Shown here piece after piece: positions 35,184 through 44,193 of a stretch of DNA of 64,000 bases. The notes beneath the pieces are model-generated. The model did not search any database and was not told the DNA's origin. It saw nothing but the letters and a program-made list of their open reading frames with translations. How positions within the stretch are numbered: the stretch's first letter is position 1; every line of letters begins with the position of its first letter. The position numbers and the translations under genes were made by a program. The DNA lies in NCBI RefSeq assembly GCF_900141855.1, contig NZ_FQYU01000011.1, forward strand, positions 50,785 through 114,784, in the 5' to 3' direction. The DNA comes from Pseudozobellia thermophila (GTDB taxonomy: Bacteria; Bacteroidota; Bacteroidia; Flavobacteriales; Flavobacteriaceae).

Positions 35184-36773
35184 TCAGGTCATAATGCGTG
35201 TATGCCTAAAATACCGTTGGTAGCATTCGGGAATGTTCGATGCGTCCAACAGGCAACCTTCTTCCATGTAGGGGTAAATTTCGTCATAGGTCTTAACGTC
35301 GTACATGCCCACCCGCTTACTGATGTGTTCGCGACCCAGCTCGTCAGGTCCCGAGAGTCCCGCCGCGGCTACTAGCTCCAAGAAACTTTTTATGGTCGCT
35401 TCGTGGTAGTTTTTTACCCTTGGCGCCTTATCGCTGACTACCAAACCTTTCATCAGCGATTTGTTTTGTGTCGCCACGCCGACCGGACAGGTATTGGTAT
35501 TGCATTTTAGGGCTTGGATACAACCCACGGCGAGCATCATGGCCCGGGCACTGTTGCAACCATCCGCCCCAAGGGCTATGGCCCTGGCCATATCAAAGCC
35601 CGATATGATCTTTCCGGCGACGATTACCTTTATCTCTTTTCTAAGGCCGAAGCCCACCAAAGTGTCGTGTACGAAGATCAGGCCTTCCCGTGAGGGCATG
35701 CCCATGGTGTTCGAAAACTCGACAGGGGCCGCTCCCGTACCGCCTTCCCCTCCGTCGACGGTGATGAAGTCGGGGGTGATGCCGGTGTGTACCATGGCCT
35801 CGCAAAAATCCATGAATTCCTGTTTTCTCCCGATACAGAGTTTAAAGCCTATGGGCTTTCCATCGGAAAGCTCACGGAGCTTCTTGATAAAGTACATGAA
35901 CTCTATAGGGTTCGAAAATGCGGAATGCGATGGGGGCGAGTGTACCGCCACCCCGGGTTTAATGTGTCTGATCTTGGCGATTTCCTCGGTGTTCTTCACC
36001 GCCGGCAATATTCCCCCATGGCCGGGCTTGGCACCTTGCGACAGCTTTATTTCGATCATTTTTACGGTGGGGCGAAGGGCATTCTCCCTAAAGGTCTTTT
36101 CGTTGAAGGTGCCATCGTCGTTTCTACATCCGAAGTAACCGGTACCTATTTGCCAGATCAGGTCGCCTCCCCCTTCAATGTGGTAATCGCTTATACCCCC
36201 TTCTCCCGTGTTATGGGCAAAGTTTCCCATTTTGGCCCCTTGGTTCATGGCCAAAACCGCATTTTTGCTCAGGGAGCCGAAACTCATGGCCGAAATGTTC
36301 AAGAGACTTGATGAATAGGGCTGTTTACAGTCTTTGCCCCCAATGGTGATCCTGGGGAAGGCCCCGATGTTCTTAGGGTTGTTCTTGGCGTACATCGAGT
36401 GTTCCATCCATTCGTAGCCGGGCTGGTAGAGGTCCATTTGGGTGCCGAAGGGCTCGGTGTCGTTCGCACTTTTGGCCCTTCTGTATATAAGCGACCTCAG
36501 AATGCGGTTCAGGGGGCGGCCTTCGGTATCGGTTTCTACAAAGTACTGCATGATTTCCGGCCGAATGGACTCCAATAAGTAGCGGAAGCGTCCTATTACC
36601 GGAAAGTTTCTGCGAATGGTATGCTTCTTTTGTACCATATCGAACACGCCCATCAATACCAAGGGCCCGACCAATAAGAACAACCATAAGATCGGAGGCC
36701 ATACCAGTGAAATGGCCAAGATCGATACCACCGTCAAAAAGGCAATCAATATAAACTTTTCGCGAACTTTCAT
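35184..36773 (-). CDS. FMN-binding glutamate-synthase-like protein, membrane-tethered
   Basis: I take the ATG at 36773 (529 residues, MKVREKFILIAFL); a GTG at 36842 overlaps the upstream stop but adds an unconvincing tail. Two membrane segments (about residues 8-50) precede a GltS FMN/Fe-S domain: GGEGGTGAAPVEFSNTMGMP is the FMN phosphate loop and CNTNTCPVGVATQ gives the 3Fe-4S cysteines. The glutaminase domain of true glutamate synthase is absent. Stand-alone relatives are found widely; their donor and acceptor are poorly defined. It is directly downstream of a group III truncated hemoglobin gene. Confidence 0.85.
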   Translation of the reverse strand: MKVREKFILIAFLTVVSILAISLVWPPILWLFLLVGPLVLMGVFDMVQKKHTIRRNFPVIGRFRYLLESIRPEIMQYFVETDTEGRPLNRILRSLIYRRAKSANDTEPFGTQMDLYQPGYEWMEHSMYAKNNPKNIGAFPRITIGGKDCKQPYSSSLLNISAMSFGSLSKNAVLAMNQGAKMGNFAHNTGEGGISDYHIEGGGDLIWQIGTGYFGCRNDDGTFNEKTFRENALRPTVKMIEIKLSQGAKPGHGGILPAVKNTEEIAKIRHIKPGVAVHSPPSHSAFSNPIEFMYFIKKLRELSDGKPIGFKLCIGRKQEFMDFCEAMVHTGITPDFITVDGGEGGTGAAPVEFSNTMGMPSREGLIFVHDTLVGFGLRKEIKVIVAGKIISGFDMARAIALGADGCNSARAMMLAVGCIQALKCNTNTCPVGVATQNKSLMKGLVVSDKAPRVKNYHEATIKSFLELVAAAGLSGPDELGREHISKRVGMYDVKTYDEIYPYMEEGCLLDASNIPECYQRYFRHTRIMT

Positions 36774-36841
36774 GCAAAACAAATTTGGGCCGAATTTAGC
36801 AAAAATTAAAATGAATAAGGGGGTGGGGTACCGTTGGGGCA

Positions 36842-37237
36842 CTAAATTTCCTTTGGCCTGGCCTTGAACATTTCAATATAGAGCATGGTGCTCATTTTCT
36901 GTGCCCTGTTCTTGGCAATATAGGCCGTTTCGCCCTCAAAGAGTTCGTCAATGGTTTCGAACCAAAGGTTGAGCCAGAGGCCAAAATGCTCGGAGGTAAT
37001 CCCGTATTTCATTTCTTTGTCAACGGCCTGATGTGCCGCGATCGGGTTTCCGTGATATTTTCGCCTTAAAAACAGCTGGGTTTCCCAGAAATCGACAAGT
37101 ATTTTAAAATGTGCTTCCCAATCGTCTATTATACGCTCGAATATGGGACCCAAAACCTGATGCTTTCTGATTTTGCCATAAAAGGTTCGTACCAAGGTGT
37201 CGACCTGCTCCCTATTTTTTATTTCTGTTCTTGCCAT
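36842..37237 (-). CDS. Group III truncated hemoglobin
   Basis: A 131-residue protein with the trHbIII pattern: VRTFYGKIRKHQVLGPIFE at the N-terminus, FETQLF-like FWETQLFLRRKYHGNPIAAH in the distal region (helix B/E analog) and EHFGLWLNLWFETIDELFEG carrying the proximal His. The family binds O2 and NO in the cytoplasm and is tied to nitrosative or low-oxygen stress in some bacteria. It starts 27 bp from the CoA-transferase gene upstream and is followed by the glutamate-synthase-like gene 68 bp later, all on the minus strand. Confidence 0.88.
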   Translation of the reverse strand: MARTEIKNREQVDTLVRTFYGKIRKHQVLGPIFERIIDDWEAHFKILVDFWETQLFLRRKYHGNPIAAHQAVDKEMKYGITSEHFGLWLNLWFETIDELFEGETAYIAKNRAQKMSTMLYIEMFKARPKEI

Positions 37238-37264
37238 GGGTTTAAAACGGCTTGCCGGCCAAAG

Positions 37265-38533
37265 TTAGGTGCGAAAACGTTCAAAGGTAGCTTTTTCCAG
37301 TTCTTGTCTGTGGTCGGGGTGGGCAATTTCAATGAGGGCCTTGGCTCTTTCCTTTAGGTTTTTGCCGAACAAATTGGCAACCCCGTACTCCGTAACCACA
37401 TAGTGGACGTGGGCCCTGGTGGTGGTTACGCCGGCTCCGGGTTTGAGGTAGGGCGTTATCTTTGAAATTCCCTTGGCGGTTGTCGAGGGCATGGCGAATA
37501 TGGGTTTTCCGCCTTTGGAAAGGGAGGCGCCCCTGATAAAATCCATTTGGCCGCCGACCCCCGAATACTGTCGGTTTCCTATGGTATCGGCACAGATTTG
37601 GCCGGTCAAATCTATTTCGATTGCACTGTTGATGGCCGTCACCTTGGGATTTCTGCGTATAATGGCCGTGTCGTTGGTATAGGCGGCTTCCTTAAAGTGA
37701 ACCAAGGGGTTGTCGTCGACAAAGTCGTATAAATCTTGGGAGCCTACGGCGAAACAGGTTACGATCTTGCCGGTCTTCACCTTCTTTTTTTCCCCCGTAA
37801 CCACTCCTTTTTCGATTAGGGGCAGAATACCGTCGGTAAACATTTCGGTGTGAACGCCCAGGTGTTTGTGGTTGTGCAGGTTGTTCAGTACGGCATTCGG
37901 AATACTTCCGATGCCCATTTGCAAAGTGGCCCCGTCTTCTATGAGTTCGGCGACATTTTTTCCGATCTCGGCCTCTACGGATGATATGGGGCTTATGCCA
38001 TGTATATGTATGGGGCTATCCACTTCTATGGCGTAATCAATGTTTTTTATGTGTATGATGCCGTCGCCATGGGTTCTTGGTACCGATGGATTGATCTGGG
38101 CAATTACCTTTTTTGCCGTTTCTATGGCAGGTAGGGCGATATCGATCGAAACCCCCAAGGAGCAAAATCCGTGCTTGTCCGGTGGGGAGACCTGTACTAT
38201 GGCTACATCGATGGGTAATATCCGCTGTCTGAACAATAAGTGTATTTCGCTTAGAAAGATAGGGATATAATCGCCTTGCGTACTGTTGACAACCTTGCGC
38301 ACATTGCTGCCCACAAAACAGCTGTTCATTGTAAAACTTTTGTTGTAGGGTTCGCGGGCGTATTTGGCATCACCCTCGGTGTGTATCGAAATTATTTCAA
38401 CGTTGTCCAGTTCTTGATACCTGTCGCACAGTGCATCGATCAAGGCATTGGGGGTCATGGCCGCACCTTGAATGAACACTCGGTCGCCAGGGTTTACCAC
38501 AGATACGGCCTCGGCCTTCGGTACAATTTTCAT
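37265..38533 (-). CDS. Acetyl-CoA hydrolase/transferase family, 4-hydroxybutyrate or acetate CoA-transferase type
   Basis: A 422-residue family I CoA transferase. Recognisable parts are VFIQGAAMTPNALIDALCDR, IAIVQVSPPDKHGFCSLGVSID, a glycine-rich LQMGIGSIPNAVL, and the YSGVGGQMDFIRGASLSKGGKPIFAMPSTT region that surrounds the CoA loop. The end ITEYGVANLFGKNLKERAKALIEIAHPDHR is typical. It exchanges CoA between acetyl-CoA and a short acid such as 4-hydroxybutyrate, butyrate or propionate. It leads the minus-strand run with the truncated hemoglobin and glutamate-synthase-like genes. Confidence 0.88.
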   Translation of the reverse strand: MKIVPKAEAVSVVNPGDRVFIQGAAMTPNALIDALCDRYQELDNVEIISIHTEGDAKYAREPYNKSFTMNSCFVGSNVRKVVNSTQGDYIPIFLSEIHLLFRQRILPIDVAIVQVSPPDKHGFCSLGVSIDIALPAIETAKKVIAQINPSVPRTHGDGIIHIKNIDYAIEVDSPIHIHGISPISSVEAEIGKNVAELIEDGATLQMGIGSIPNAVLNNLHNHKHLGVHTEMFTDGILPLIEKGVVTGEKKKVKTGKIVTCFAVGSQDLYDFVDDNPLVHFKEAAYTNDTAIIRRNPKVTAINSAIEIDLTGQICADTIGNRQYSGVGGQMDFIRGASLSKGGKPIFAMPSTTAKGISKITPYLKPGAGVTTTRAHVHYVVTEYGVANLFGKNLKERAKALIEIAHPDHRQELEKATFERFRT

Positions 38534-38790
38534 AGCTTTTTGTTTTGAGCCGCAAAGATCCCAATGGGCATCGAGTTAAAATATGATCGTTGTCATTCCC
38601 CATGGAAAAGAGTTTGGGTATACCCGACAAGGGCCTTGGTATCGGCTTTATGTTGAAAACCAAAGGCTAAGGGAGGCACTTTGGCCTCTCCGGTGCCCAT
38701 CGGGGGCATTCTATTGTTTTTTGGGGCAGCTATTTGGGCGAATCGGCTCCATTTCCTCCTGAATTAAGCGTAAATTTGTCTTAAAAATAA

Positions 38791-40068
38791 ATGAACCTAC
38801 CCCAAACCGAGAAGAAGCGATTAGTGATCATAGGCGGTGGTTTTGCCGGAATTTCCCTGGCCAAGAAACTAAAGGACCTCGATGTTCAACTTGTTCTTAT
38901 CGACAAGCACAACTACCATACCTTTCAGCCCCTACTATATCAGGTTTCGACGAGTGGACTCGAGCCCGACTCCATTGCCTATCCGATTCGAAAAGTGCTC
39001 AAACGCCTGGATAATTTTCATTTCCGATTGGCCACCGTTGAACGTATAGATGCCGAAAGCAATACCCTGGTGACGAACATTGGCCGTCTTACCTATGATT
39101 ATCTGGTCATCGCCACCGGTACCCGTACCAATTTCTTCGGCAATGAAAAAGTGGCCCAAAACGCCTTGCCGATGAAGAACGTTCCGCAAGCGCTGAACAT
39201 CCGAAGCCTGATGTTGCAAAACTTTGAAAAGGCCGATGATTCTGACAATGCGGACGAACGAAGGGCCTTGCTCAATTTTTGTATTGTGGGTGGTGGTCCG
39301 ACGGGGGTAGAGCTTTCAGGGGCCCTGGCCGAACTGAAACGAAATGTTTTTCCAAAGGACTACAGGCACCTGAACATTGATGAAATGGAAATCCATCTCT
39401 TTGAGGGAGCCGACCGGATCCTGCCTCCTATGAGCGAACATGCCTCGGAGAAGGCGACGGCCTTTCTCGAAGAATTGGGGGTGCAAATTCACCTCAAGAC
39501 CTTGGTCAGCGATTACGATGGCGAAACGGTAACGCTGAACGACGGAAGCACCTTGCGTAGCAAAAACCTGGTCTGGGCGGCCGGGGTTACCGGCGCCAAA
39601 ATTGAGGGTATGGGTTCCGATTCGATAGTGGAGAGGTTGAACAGATATCGAGTCGACAGGTATAACAAAGTAGAAGGTTACGACAATATCTACGCCATAG
39701 GCGATATCGCCTATATGGAAACGGAGGCCTATAAGGCCGGACATCCGCAGGTAGCCCAACCGGCCATTCAACAGGGCGAACACTTGGCGGAAAACCTAAA
39801 ACGCCTGATGCAGGGTCGGCCCATGGTGCCGTTTGCCTATAACGATAAGGGAACCATGGCCACTGTGGGAAGAAACCGGGCCGTGGTCGATCTTAAAAAA
39901 GTGAAGTTTTCCGGTTTTCTGGCCTGGTTCGTATGGATGTTCGTCCACCTCATGGCCTTGGTGGGCTTTAGGAACAAGGTAATCGTATTCTTTAACTGGG
40001 CCTACAACTATATTAACTACGATAAGGCGGCCCGTTTGATCGTTCGGCCGTATAAATCCGGAACATAG
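38791..40068 (+). CDS. ndh: Type II NADH dehydrogenase (NDH-2)
   Basis: A 425-residue flavoprotein with two dinucleotide folds: FAD site VIIGGGFAGISLAKKL near the N-terminus and NADH site FCIVGGGPTGVELSGALAEL near residue 165. The VWAAGVTG strand and the YAIGDIAYM FAD site follow. The C-terminal stretch with FLAWFVWMFVHLMALVGF is amphipathic to hydrophobic and should dock on the inner membrane. It oxidises NADH and reduces menaquinone without pumping protons. Single gene, divergent from the CoA transferase with a 257-bp gap in which I see no clear feature beyond putative promoters. Confidence 0.92.
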   Translation: MNLPQTEKKRLVIIGGGFAGISLAKKLKDLDVQLVLIDKHNYHTFQPLLYQVSTSGLEPDSIAYPIRKVLKRLDNFHFRLATVERIDAESNTLVTNIGRLTYDYLVIATGTRTNFFGNEKVAQNALPMKNVPQALNIRSLMLQNFEKADDSDNADERRALLNFCIVGGGPTGVELSGALAELKRNVFPKDYRHLNIDEMEIHLFEGADRILPPMSEHASEKATAFLEELGVQIHLKTLVSDYDGETVTLNDGSTLRSKNLVWAAGVTGAKIEGMGSDSIVERLNRYRVDRYNKVEGYDNIYAIGDIAYMETEAYKAGHPQVAQPAIQQGEHLAENLKRLMQGRPMVPFAYNDKGTMATVGRNRAVVDLKKVKFSGFLAWFVWMFVHLMALVGFRNKVIVFFNWAYNYINYDKAARLIVRPYKSGT

Positions 40069-40104
40069 TTTGGGGCTTCATGCCCAATTATTAAAAAGCT
40101 TTAC

Positions 40105-40190
40105 TATATTTGTCGTGTTGTGTTGTGACCCACGCACCTAATTTTAGGTGAGGGCCAATGAAAGGCTTTCCAAATCGGAAGGCTTTTTTT
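40105..40190 (+). ncRNA. Candidate small RNA or ndh 3' leader between ndh and hmgA
   Basis: A TATATTTG box at 40105-40112 matches the -7 consensus but has no clear -33 partner. It is followed by a hairpin, CACCTA/TAGGTG (40135-40150), extended by a CCC/GGG pairing, then by the terminator at 40161-40190. The predicted transcript is about 70 nt. It may instead be just the structured end of the ndh mRNA. Confidence 0.3.
40161..40190 (+). terminator. Intrinsic terminator after ndh
   Basis: AAAGGCTTTCC pairs with GGAAGGCTTT (two G-U pairs, AAATC loop) and is followed by seven T residues. It lies 92 bp after the ndh stop and 107 bp before hmgA. Confidence 0.85.
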
Positions 40191-40296
40191 GTTTGTGGTG
40201 GTACATGGCCCCTTCCCGTCTTTTCGGCAAAAAGGGAGCTGCTTCGAATGTAAAATTTGTCGTAAATTTAAAGGGACGACTTAAAACTACAATTCT

Positions 40297-41460
40297 ATGC
40301 CTATATATCACAAGCTGGGAAAAATCCCGCAAAAGCGGCATACCCAATTTAGAAAGGAAGATGGCTCACTGTACTACGAGCAGTTGTTCGGCACCATAGG
40401 GTTTGACGGCATGTCGTCGTTGCTCTACCACCTGCATCGGCCGACCCAGGTCAAAGAGATCGGAAAAACCCTGGACGTGGCCCCCCGTGCGGCGGTGGAA
40501 TACAATATTACCTCTAGGTTGTTGAAGGGCTTGGAGGTCAGGCCCGAAGACGACTACCTCGCAAGTCGTAAAATCGTGTTGTTCAACAACGATGTTCATG
40601 TGGCCCTCGCCGCACCCAAAACCTCGATGACCGACTATTTCTATAAAAACGCCGATGCCGACGAGCTGCTGTTCGTGCACCGGGGCAAGGGTAACCTGAA
40701 AACCCTATTGGGCGAGATTCCCTTCGAGTACGGCGATTACCTGTTGATTCCGAGGGGGATGATCTACCAGATCCATTTTGACGATGCCGACAACCGCCTG
40801 TTGATCACCGAAAGCTACCACCCCATTTACACCCCGAAGCGGTATAGGAACTGGTTCGGCCAACACTTGGAACACTCCCCCTTTTGCGAGCGGGATTTTA
40901 AGCTGCCAAGAAACCTGCAGACCTACGACGAGAAGGGAGCCTTTTTGATCAAGGTGAAGAAGCAGGGGCAGTTGCATCACTTAACCTATGCCACCCATCC
41001 TTTTGACGTAGTGGGATGGGACGGTTATAACTATCCGTACGGTTTTTCCATACATAATTTTGAGCCGATAACGGGCCGTGTGCACCAACCGCCACCGGTA
41101 CACCAAACCTTTGAGACCGCTGCCTTTGTAGTCTGCTCTTTTTGCCCGCGTTTGTACGATTACCACCCCGAGGCGATTCCGGCTCCCTACAATCATTCGA
41201 ACATCGATTCCGATGAGCTATTGTACTATGTGGATGGCGACTTTATGAGCCGCAAGGGTATCGACAAGGGCTATATTTCGCTCCATCCGGCAGGTATACC
41301 CCATGGACCGCATCCGGGGACCTATGAAGCCAGTATCGGCAAAAAGGGAACGGAGGAACTCGCCGTTATGATCGATACGTTCAAACCCCTGAAACTGACC
41401 CGGACCGCCTTGGATATCGATGACGGCAACTATTACAAGAGCTGGTTGGACGAGGAGTAG
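40297..41460 (+). CDS. hmgA: Homogentisate 1,2-dioxygenase
   Basis: A 387-residue enzyme recognised over its full length: LLYHLHRPTQVKEIGK, ADELLFVHRGKGNLKTLLGEIPFEYGDYLLIPRGMIYQI and the Fe(II)-site region VHQTFETAAFVVCSFCPRLYDYHPEAIPAPYNHSN with SDELLYYVDGDF. It opens the aromatic ring of homogentisate to maleylacetoacetate in tyrosine and phenylalanine catabolism in the cytoplasm. Other genes of the pathway are not adjacent. A nitroreductase follows 83 bp later. Confidence 0.93.
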   Translation: MPIYHKLGKIPQKRHTQFRKEDGSLYYEQLFGTIGFDGMSSLLYHLHRPTQVKEIGKTLDVAPRAAVEYNITSRLLKGLEVRPEDDYLASRKIVLFNNDVHVALAAPKTSMTDYFYKNADADELLFVHRGKGNLKTLLGEIPFEYGDYLLIPRGMIYQIHFDDADNRLLITESYHPIYTPKRYRNWFGQHLEHSPFCERDFKLPRNLQTYDEKGAFLIKVKKQGQLHHLTYATHPFDVVGWDGYNYPYGFSIHNFEPITGRVHQPPPVHQTFETAAFVVCSFCPRLYDYHPEAIPAPYNHSNIDSDELLYYVDGDFMSRKGIDKGYISLHPAGIPHGPHPGTYEASIGKKGTEELAVMIDTFKPLKLTRTALDIDDGNYYKSWLDEE

Positions 41461-41543
41461 GCACGCACTGCTTTGTTATCTTTTTCCCAATGGCCCGAAG
41501 GAAAGAGGGAAAAAGGGTATTTTTGAAAGAAATTATCTGAATT

Positions 41544-42101
41544 GTGGTATTTGATATAATAAAGAAAAGACGGTCGGTTTTTCCGGTCCAATATAACGAT
41601 AGGCCGATAGCCGTGGCCGACATAGAAAAAATACTTCAGGCGGCCAACTGGGCCCCGAACCATAAAAACACCGAACCTTGGCGCTTTAAGGTAATGACCG
41701 GGGAGTCAAAGGAAAAATTAGGACTTTTTCTGAGTTACATGTATATGGAGCATGTGCCCAACCCGAAGCAGATAAAGGCCAAAAAACTTATTGACAACCC
41801 CAAAAAGGCCGGTGCCATTATTGCCATTTGTATGCAGCGCGACCCCCAAGAACGTATCCCGGAATGGGAAGAAGTGGCGGCTACGGCCATGGCCGTACAG
41901 AACATGTGGCTGTGTTGTACCGAAATGGGAATAGGTTGTTACTGGAGTTCCCCACCCTTGGTCAAGTATATGGACGAGTTTTTTGAGATGCAGGAGGGTG
42001 AGGTTTGCCTTGGTTTTTTCTATATGGGGCATTTTGACGAAAAGCTTCCCGAAGCGAACAGAACCCCTATCGAGGATAAGGTGACTTGGATGGATCGCTA
42101 A
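41544..42101 (+). CDS. Nitroreductase-family FMN oxidoreductase
   Basis: A 185-residue protein with a GTG start. The N-terminus IIKKRRSVFPVQYNDRPI and the FMN-contacting NWAPNHKNTEPWRFKV are the family marks, and GIGCYWSSPPL is the second FMN region. Members form homodimers that reduce nitro compounds or quinones with NAD(P)H. The physiological substrate cannot be told. It follows hmgA on the same strand and may be read through from it. Confidence 0.85.
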   Translation: MVFDIIKKRRSVFPVQYNDRPIAVADIEKILQAANWAPNHKNTEPWRFKVMTGESKEKLGLFLSYMYMEHVPNPKQIKAKKLIDNPKKAGAIIAICMQRDPQERIPEWEEVAATAMAVQNMWLCCTEMGIGCYWSSPPLVKYMDEFFEMQEGEVCLGFFYMGHFDEKLPEANRTPIEDKVTWMDR

Positions 42102-42143
42102 GCCTTTCGGGTTATGGGGATAATCGGGTATATACGCTACTAT

Positions 42144-42704
42144 TCACCGATTCTTGGTATAACTGTTTTCAATGGAGCCTGCCAAGGAATTTGATGCGGC
42201 GATAACGGCGTAGTCGGCCGCATTTTGGGCTTCCTGAATGGCGACATGCGCCTTGCGCACATAGTATCGTATATTGCCTAGGTTCTTGGTAGCTAGCGCT
42301 TGCTTGGCATTGATGTAGGCCTCGTCGGCGAAGTCACGTGCGTCCGTGGCATAATCCTCGACCGCGTTGGCATAGCTGATGATGCCTTCCATACCGCATA
42401 CCTCGGAGTAGTATTGGGCCTCGGCGGACATGGTTGCCGCTTCTTCCGAAGAGGTAAGGGCTTTGGCCACCAGGGCCTCGAATTTCCTTACATCCGATTG
42501 TACGCTCTTTAAATGGGCCCCATGGGAAGCCGACTCGGCTACGGTCGATAGGGAGTCCGTTATTTGGCTGACTTCCATCATAAACTTCTGTACTTCGATC
42601 ATCTCGCTCTTGAACAGTTCGCATTGTGCCTTGGAGCCGATGCTCAGTAATAAGAAGGAAATAAGCAGCAAAGGGTACTTTGGGGGGTGTAGTTTTTGTT
42701 TCAT
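42144..42704 (-). CDS. Secreted helical protein of unknown function
   Basis: A 186-residue protein with a signal peptide (cleavage near SKAQ). The mature part is almost entirely predicted helix, rich in Ala, Glu and Ser, with heptad-like spacing and two cysteines (in CELFKSEM and VCGMEG). Repeated AEAQ-, EDYATDARDFADEAY- and AIQEAQNAADYA-type segments suggest a periplasmic helical bundle. I do not recognise a family. It is convergent with the nitroreductase gene, 42 bp apart. Confidence 0.7.
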   Translation of the reverse strand: MKQKLHPPKYPLLLISFLLLSIGSKAQCELFKSEMIEVQKFMMEVSQITDSLSTVAESASHGAHLKSVQSDVRKFEALVAKALTSSEEAATMSAEAQYYSEVCGMEGIISYANAVEDYATDARDFADEAYINAKQALATKNLGNIRYYVRKAHVAIQEAQNAADYAVIAASNSLAGSIENSYTKNR

Positions 42705-42862
42705 AAAACCAGCTTGTGTCTTTAATTGGCCTTAACAACAAATTAAAAATCAATTTAGTATATGTCTTGGGCAAAACTAGACGAACGGTATAACGCCTTA
42801 TAGACGAACGGTAGGCCTGAATGGGATGTGGTGGGGCAAACAAAGGGCCATGGGCGGGGTTT

Positions 42863-44182
42863 CTACTCCTTTGAATAAGTATAGACTCCGCCCCCTTGTT
42901 TAAGGATCATGGTATTTTGGTCGGGATCGAACTCTAAGCGCACTCCGGCCATGGCAAACTCAAATACGTGTTTTTCCGTAGCCTCCAACGGGAAGGAAGG
43001 CTGGCCGGTGGCTTGGGCGATCAGAACGTTCTTTTCTTTGGTGATCGTTATTTTTAACGGTATCTGGTCACTGGCGTAGCTGCCCAAATACGGGTCGAGT
43101 TCTTCCGATGTCAGTTCAATCGAGGTGAAGGAGGGAAGGTCGAAAGGCTTGCCGTAAAATGCGCTGAGGGCGGCAATCAAGATGTCGTTGTTTGAAAACC
43201 GGCTTCCGTTGCTGGTCAGGGCAAAGGCCAATTGGTCTTCGGGAATATAGCCCAGGGCCGAAGAAAACCCGTCGATGCCCCCGTTGTGGCCGAAGCCCTT
43301 TTTTTCGTAAAAGGGCATTTGAAAAATACCCATGCCGTAACCGTCGGTTATGGTCTTCATTTGGTCAAGGCTTTTTTGCGCTATGAGTTGGCCGGAGAAC
43401 AGGCCTTCTATAAATTTGTTCAGGTCGGTCGGGTTTGATACAAGGGCTCCCGCTCCCAAGGGAATCGACATGTCCGTTTCCGATTCTTTTTTCCACGACG
43501 AGGTATACGTGTATGAAAACGCCTCGTGTCGGGCGTTGTATATTTTTGAGCCCACATAGGTGTCGTCGAGGCCTAGGGGCACCGTTATTTTGTCGGCTAT
43601 CAGGTCGCCATACGGCCTGTCGAATACATCTTCCAGTATAAAGGTGAGCAATACATAATTGCTATTGCTATACTCGGCCTTGCTACCGGGGTCAAAGACG
43701 CTTGGCCCATCGGCAATTTTTTTAAGGAGCTCTTCCTTGGTTTTGGGCTGGGTGTTCCAGTTCAGGTAATCTTCTACACTCGTAAGGTTGTGAATGCCGC
43801 TGCGGTGGTTGAGCAGATGGCCTATCGTTATTGCACTGGCGTTTTTTACCTCGGGGAAATAGGTGTCGATCGTTTGGTCGAGGCCGATCTTATTTTCTTC
43901 AACCGCCATAAAAACAAGGGCCGAGGTGAACATTTTGGTAATGGAGCCGATCCTGTATTTGGTATCGGGGGTGGCCTTTTTGCCCAAGGCCCGGTCTTCG
44001 TAGCCGATGGCCTTGGAATATAGGATACGTCCTTTGTGCGACAGGGCAAAACTGCCCATATACCTGTCGTTGCTTTCCAAGATGTTGAAGAGACTGTCCA
44101 ACTTGGCCCTGTTGAGTTCTTGGGCCGAAATGGAAAGGGCGGACAGACAGCCGATCAGAAATACAAGTACAAATTTTTTCAT
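42863..44182 (-). CDS. Serine beta-lactamase-like hydrolase (class C / penicillin-binding type)
   Basis: I place the start at the ATG at 44182 (439 residues, MKKFVLVFLIGCLSALSISAQ), because the longer open frame overlaps the DUF456 gene. The catalytic motif is S-x-x-K in IGSITKMF, the YSN-type motif is EYSNSNYVL, and GHNGGIDGF replaces the KTG box as in esterase-like members of this family. A C-terminal beta domain of about 90 residues follows. It acts in the periplasm; the substrate may be a peptidoglycan stem peptide or an ester. It begins 11 bp after the DUF456 gene. Confidence 0.88.
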   Translation of the reverse strand: MKKFVLVFLIGCLSALSISAQELNRAKLDSLFNILESNDRYMGSFALSHKGRILYSKAIGYEDRALGKKATPDTKYRIGSITKMFTSALVFMAVEENKIGLDQTIDTYFPEVKNASAITIGHLLNHRSGIHNLTSVEDYLNWNTQPKTKEELLKKIADGPSVFDPGSKAEYSNSNYVLLTFILEDVFDRPYGDLIADKITVPLGLDDTYVGSKIYNARHEAFSYTYTSSWKKESETDMSIPLGAGALVSNPTDLNKFIEGLFSGQLIAQKSLDQMKTITDGYGMGIFQMPFYEKKGFGHNGGIDGFSSALGYIPEDQLAFALTSNGSRFSNNDILIAALSAFYGKPFDLPSFTSIELTSEELDPYLGSYASDQIPLKITITKEKNVLIAQATGQPSFPLEATEKHVFEFAMAGVRLEFDPDQNTMILKQGGGVYTYSKE

Positions 44183-44193
44183 TTTTTGGGATT

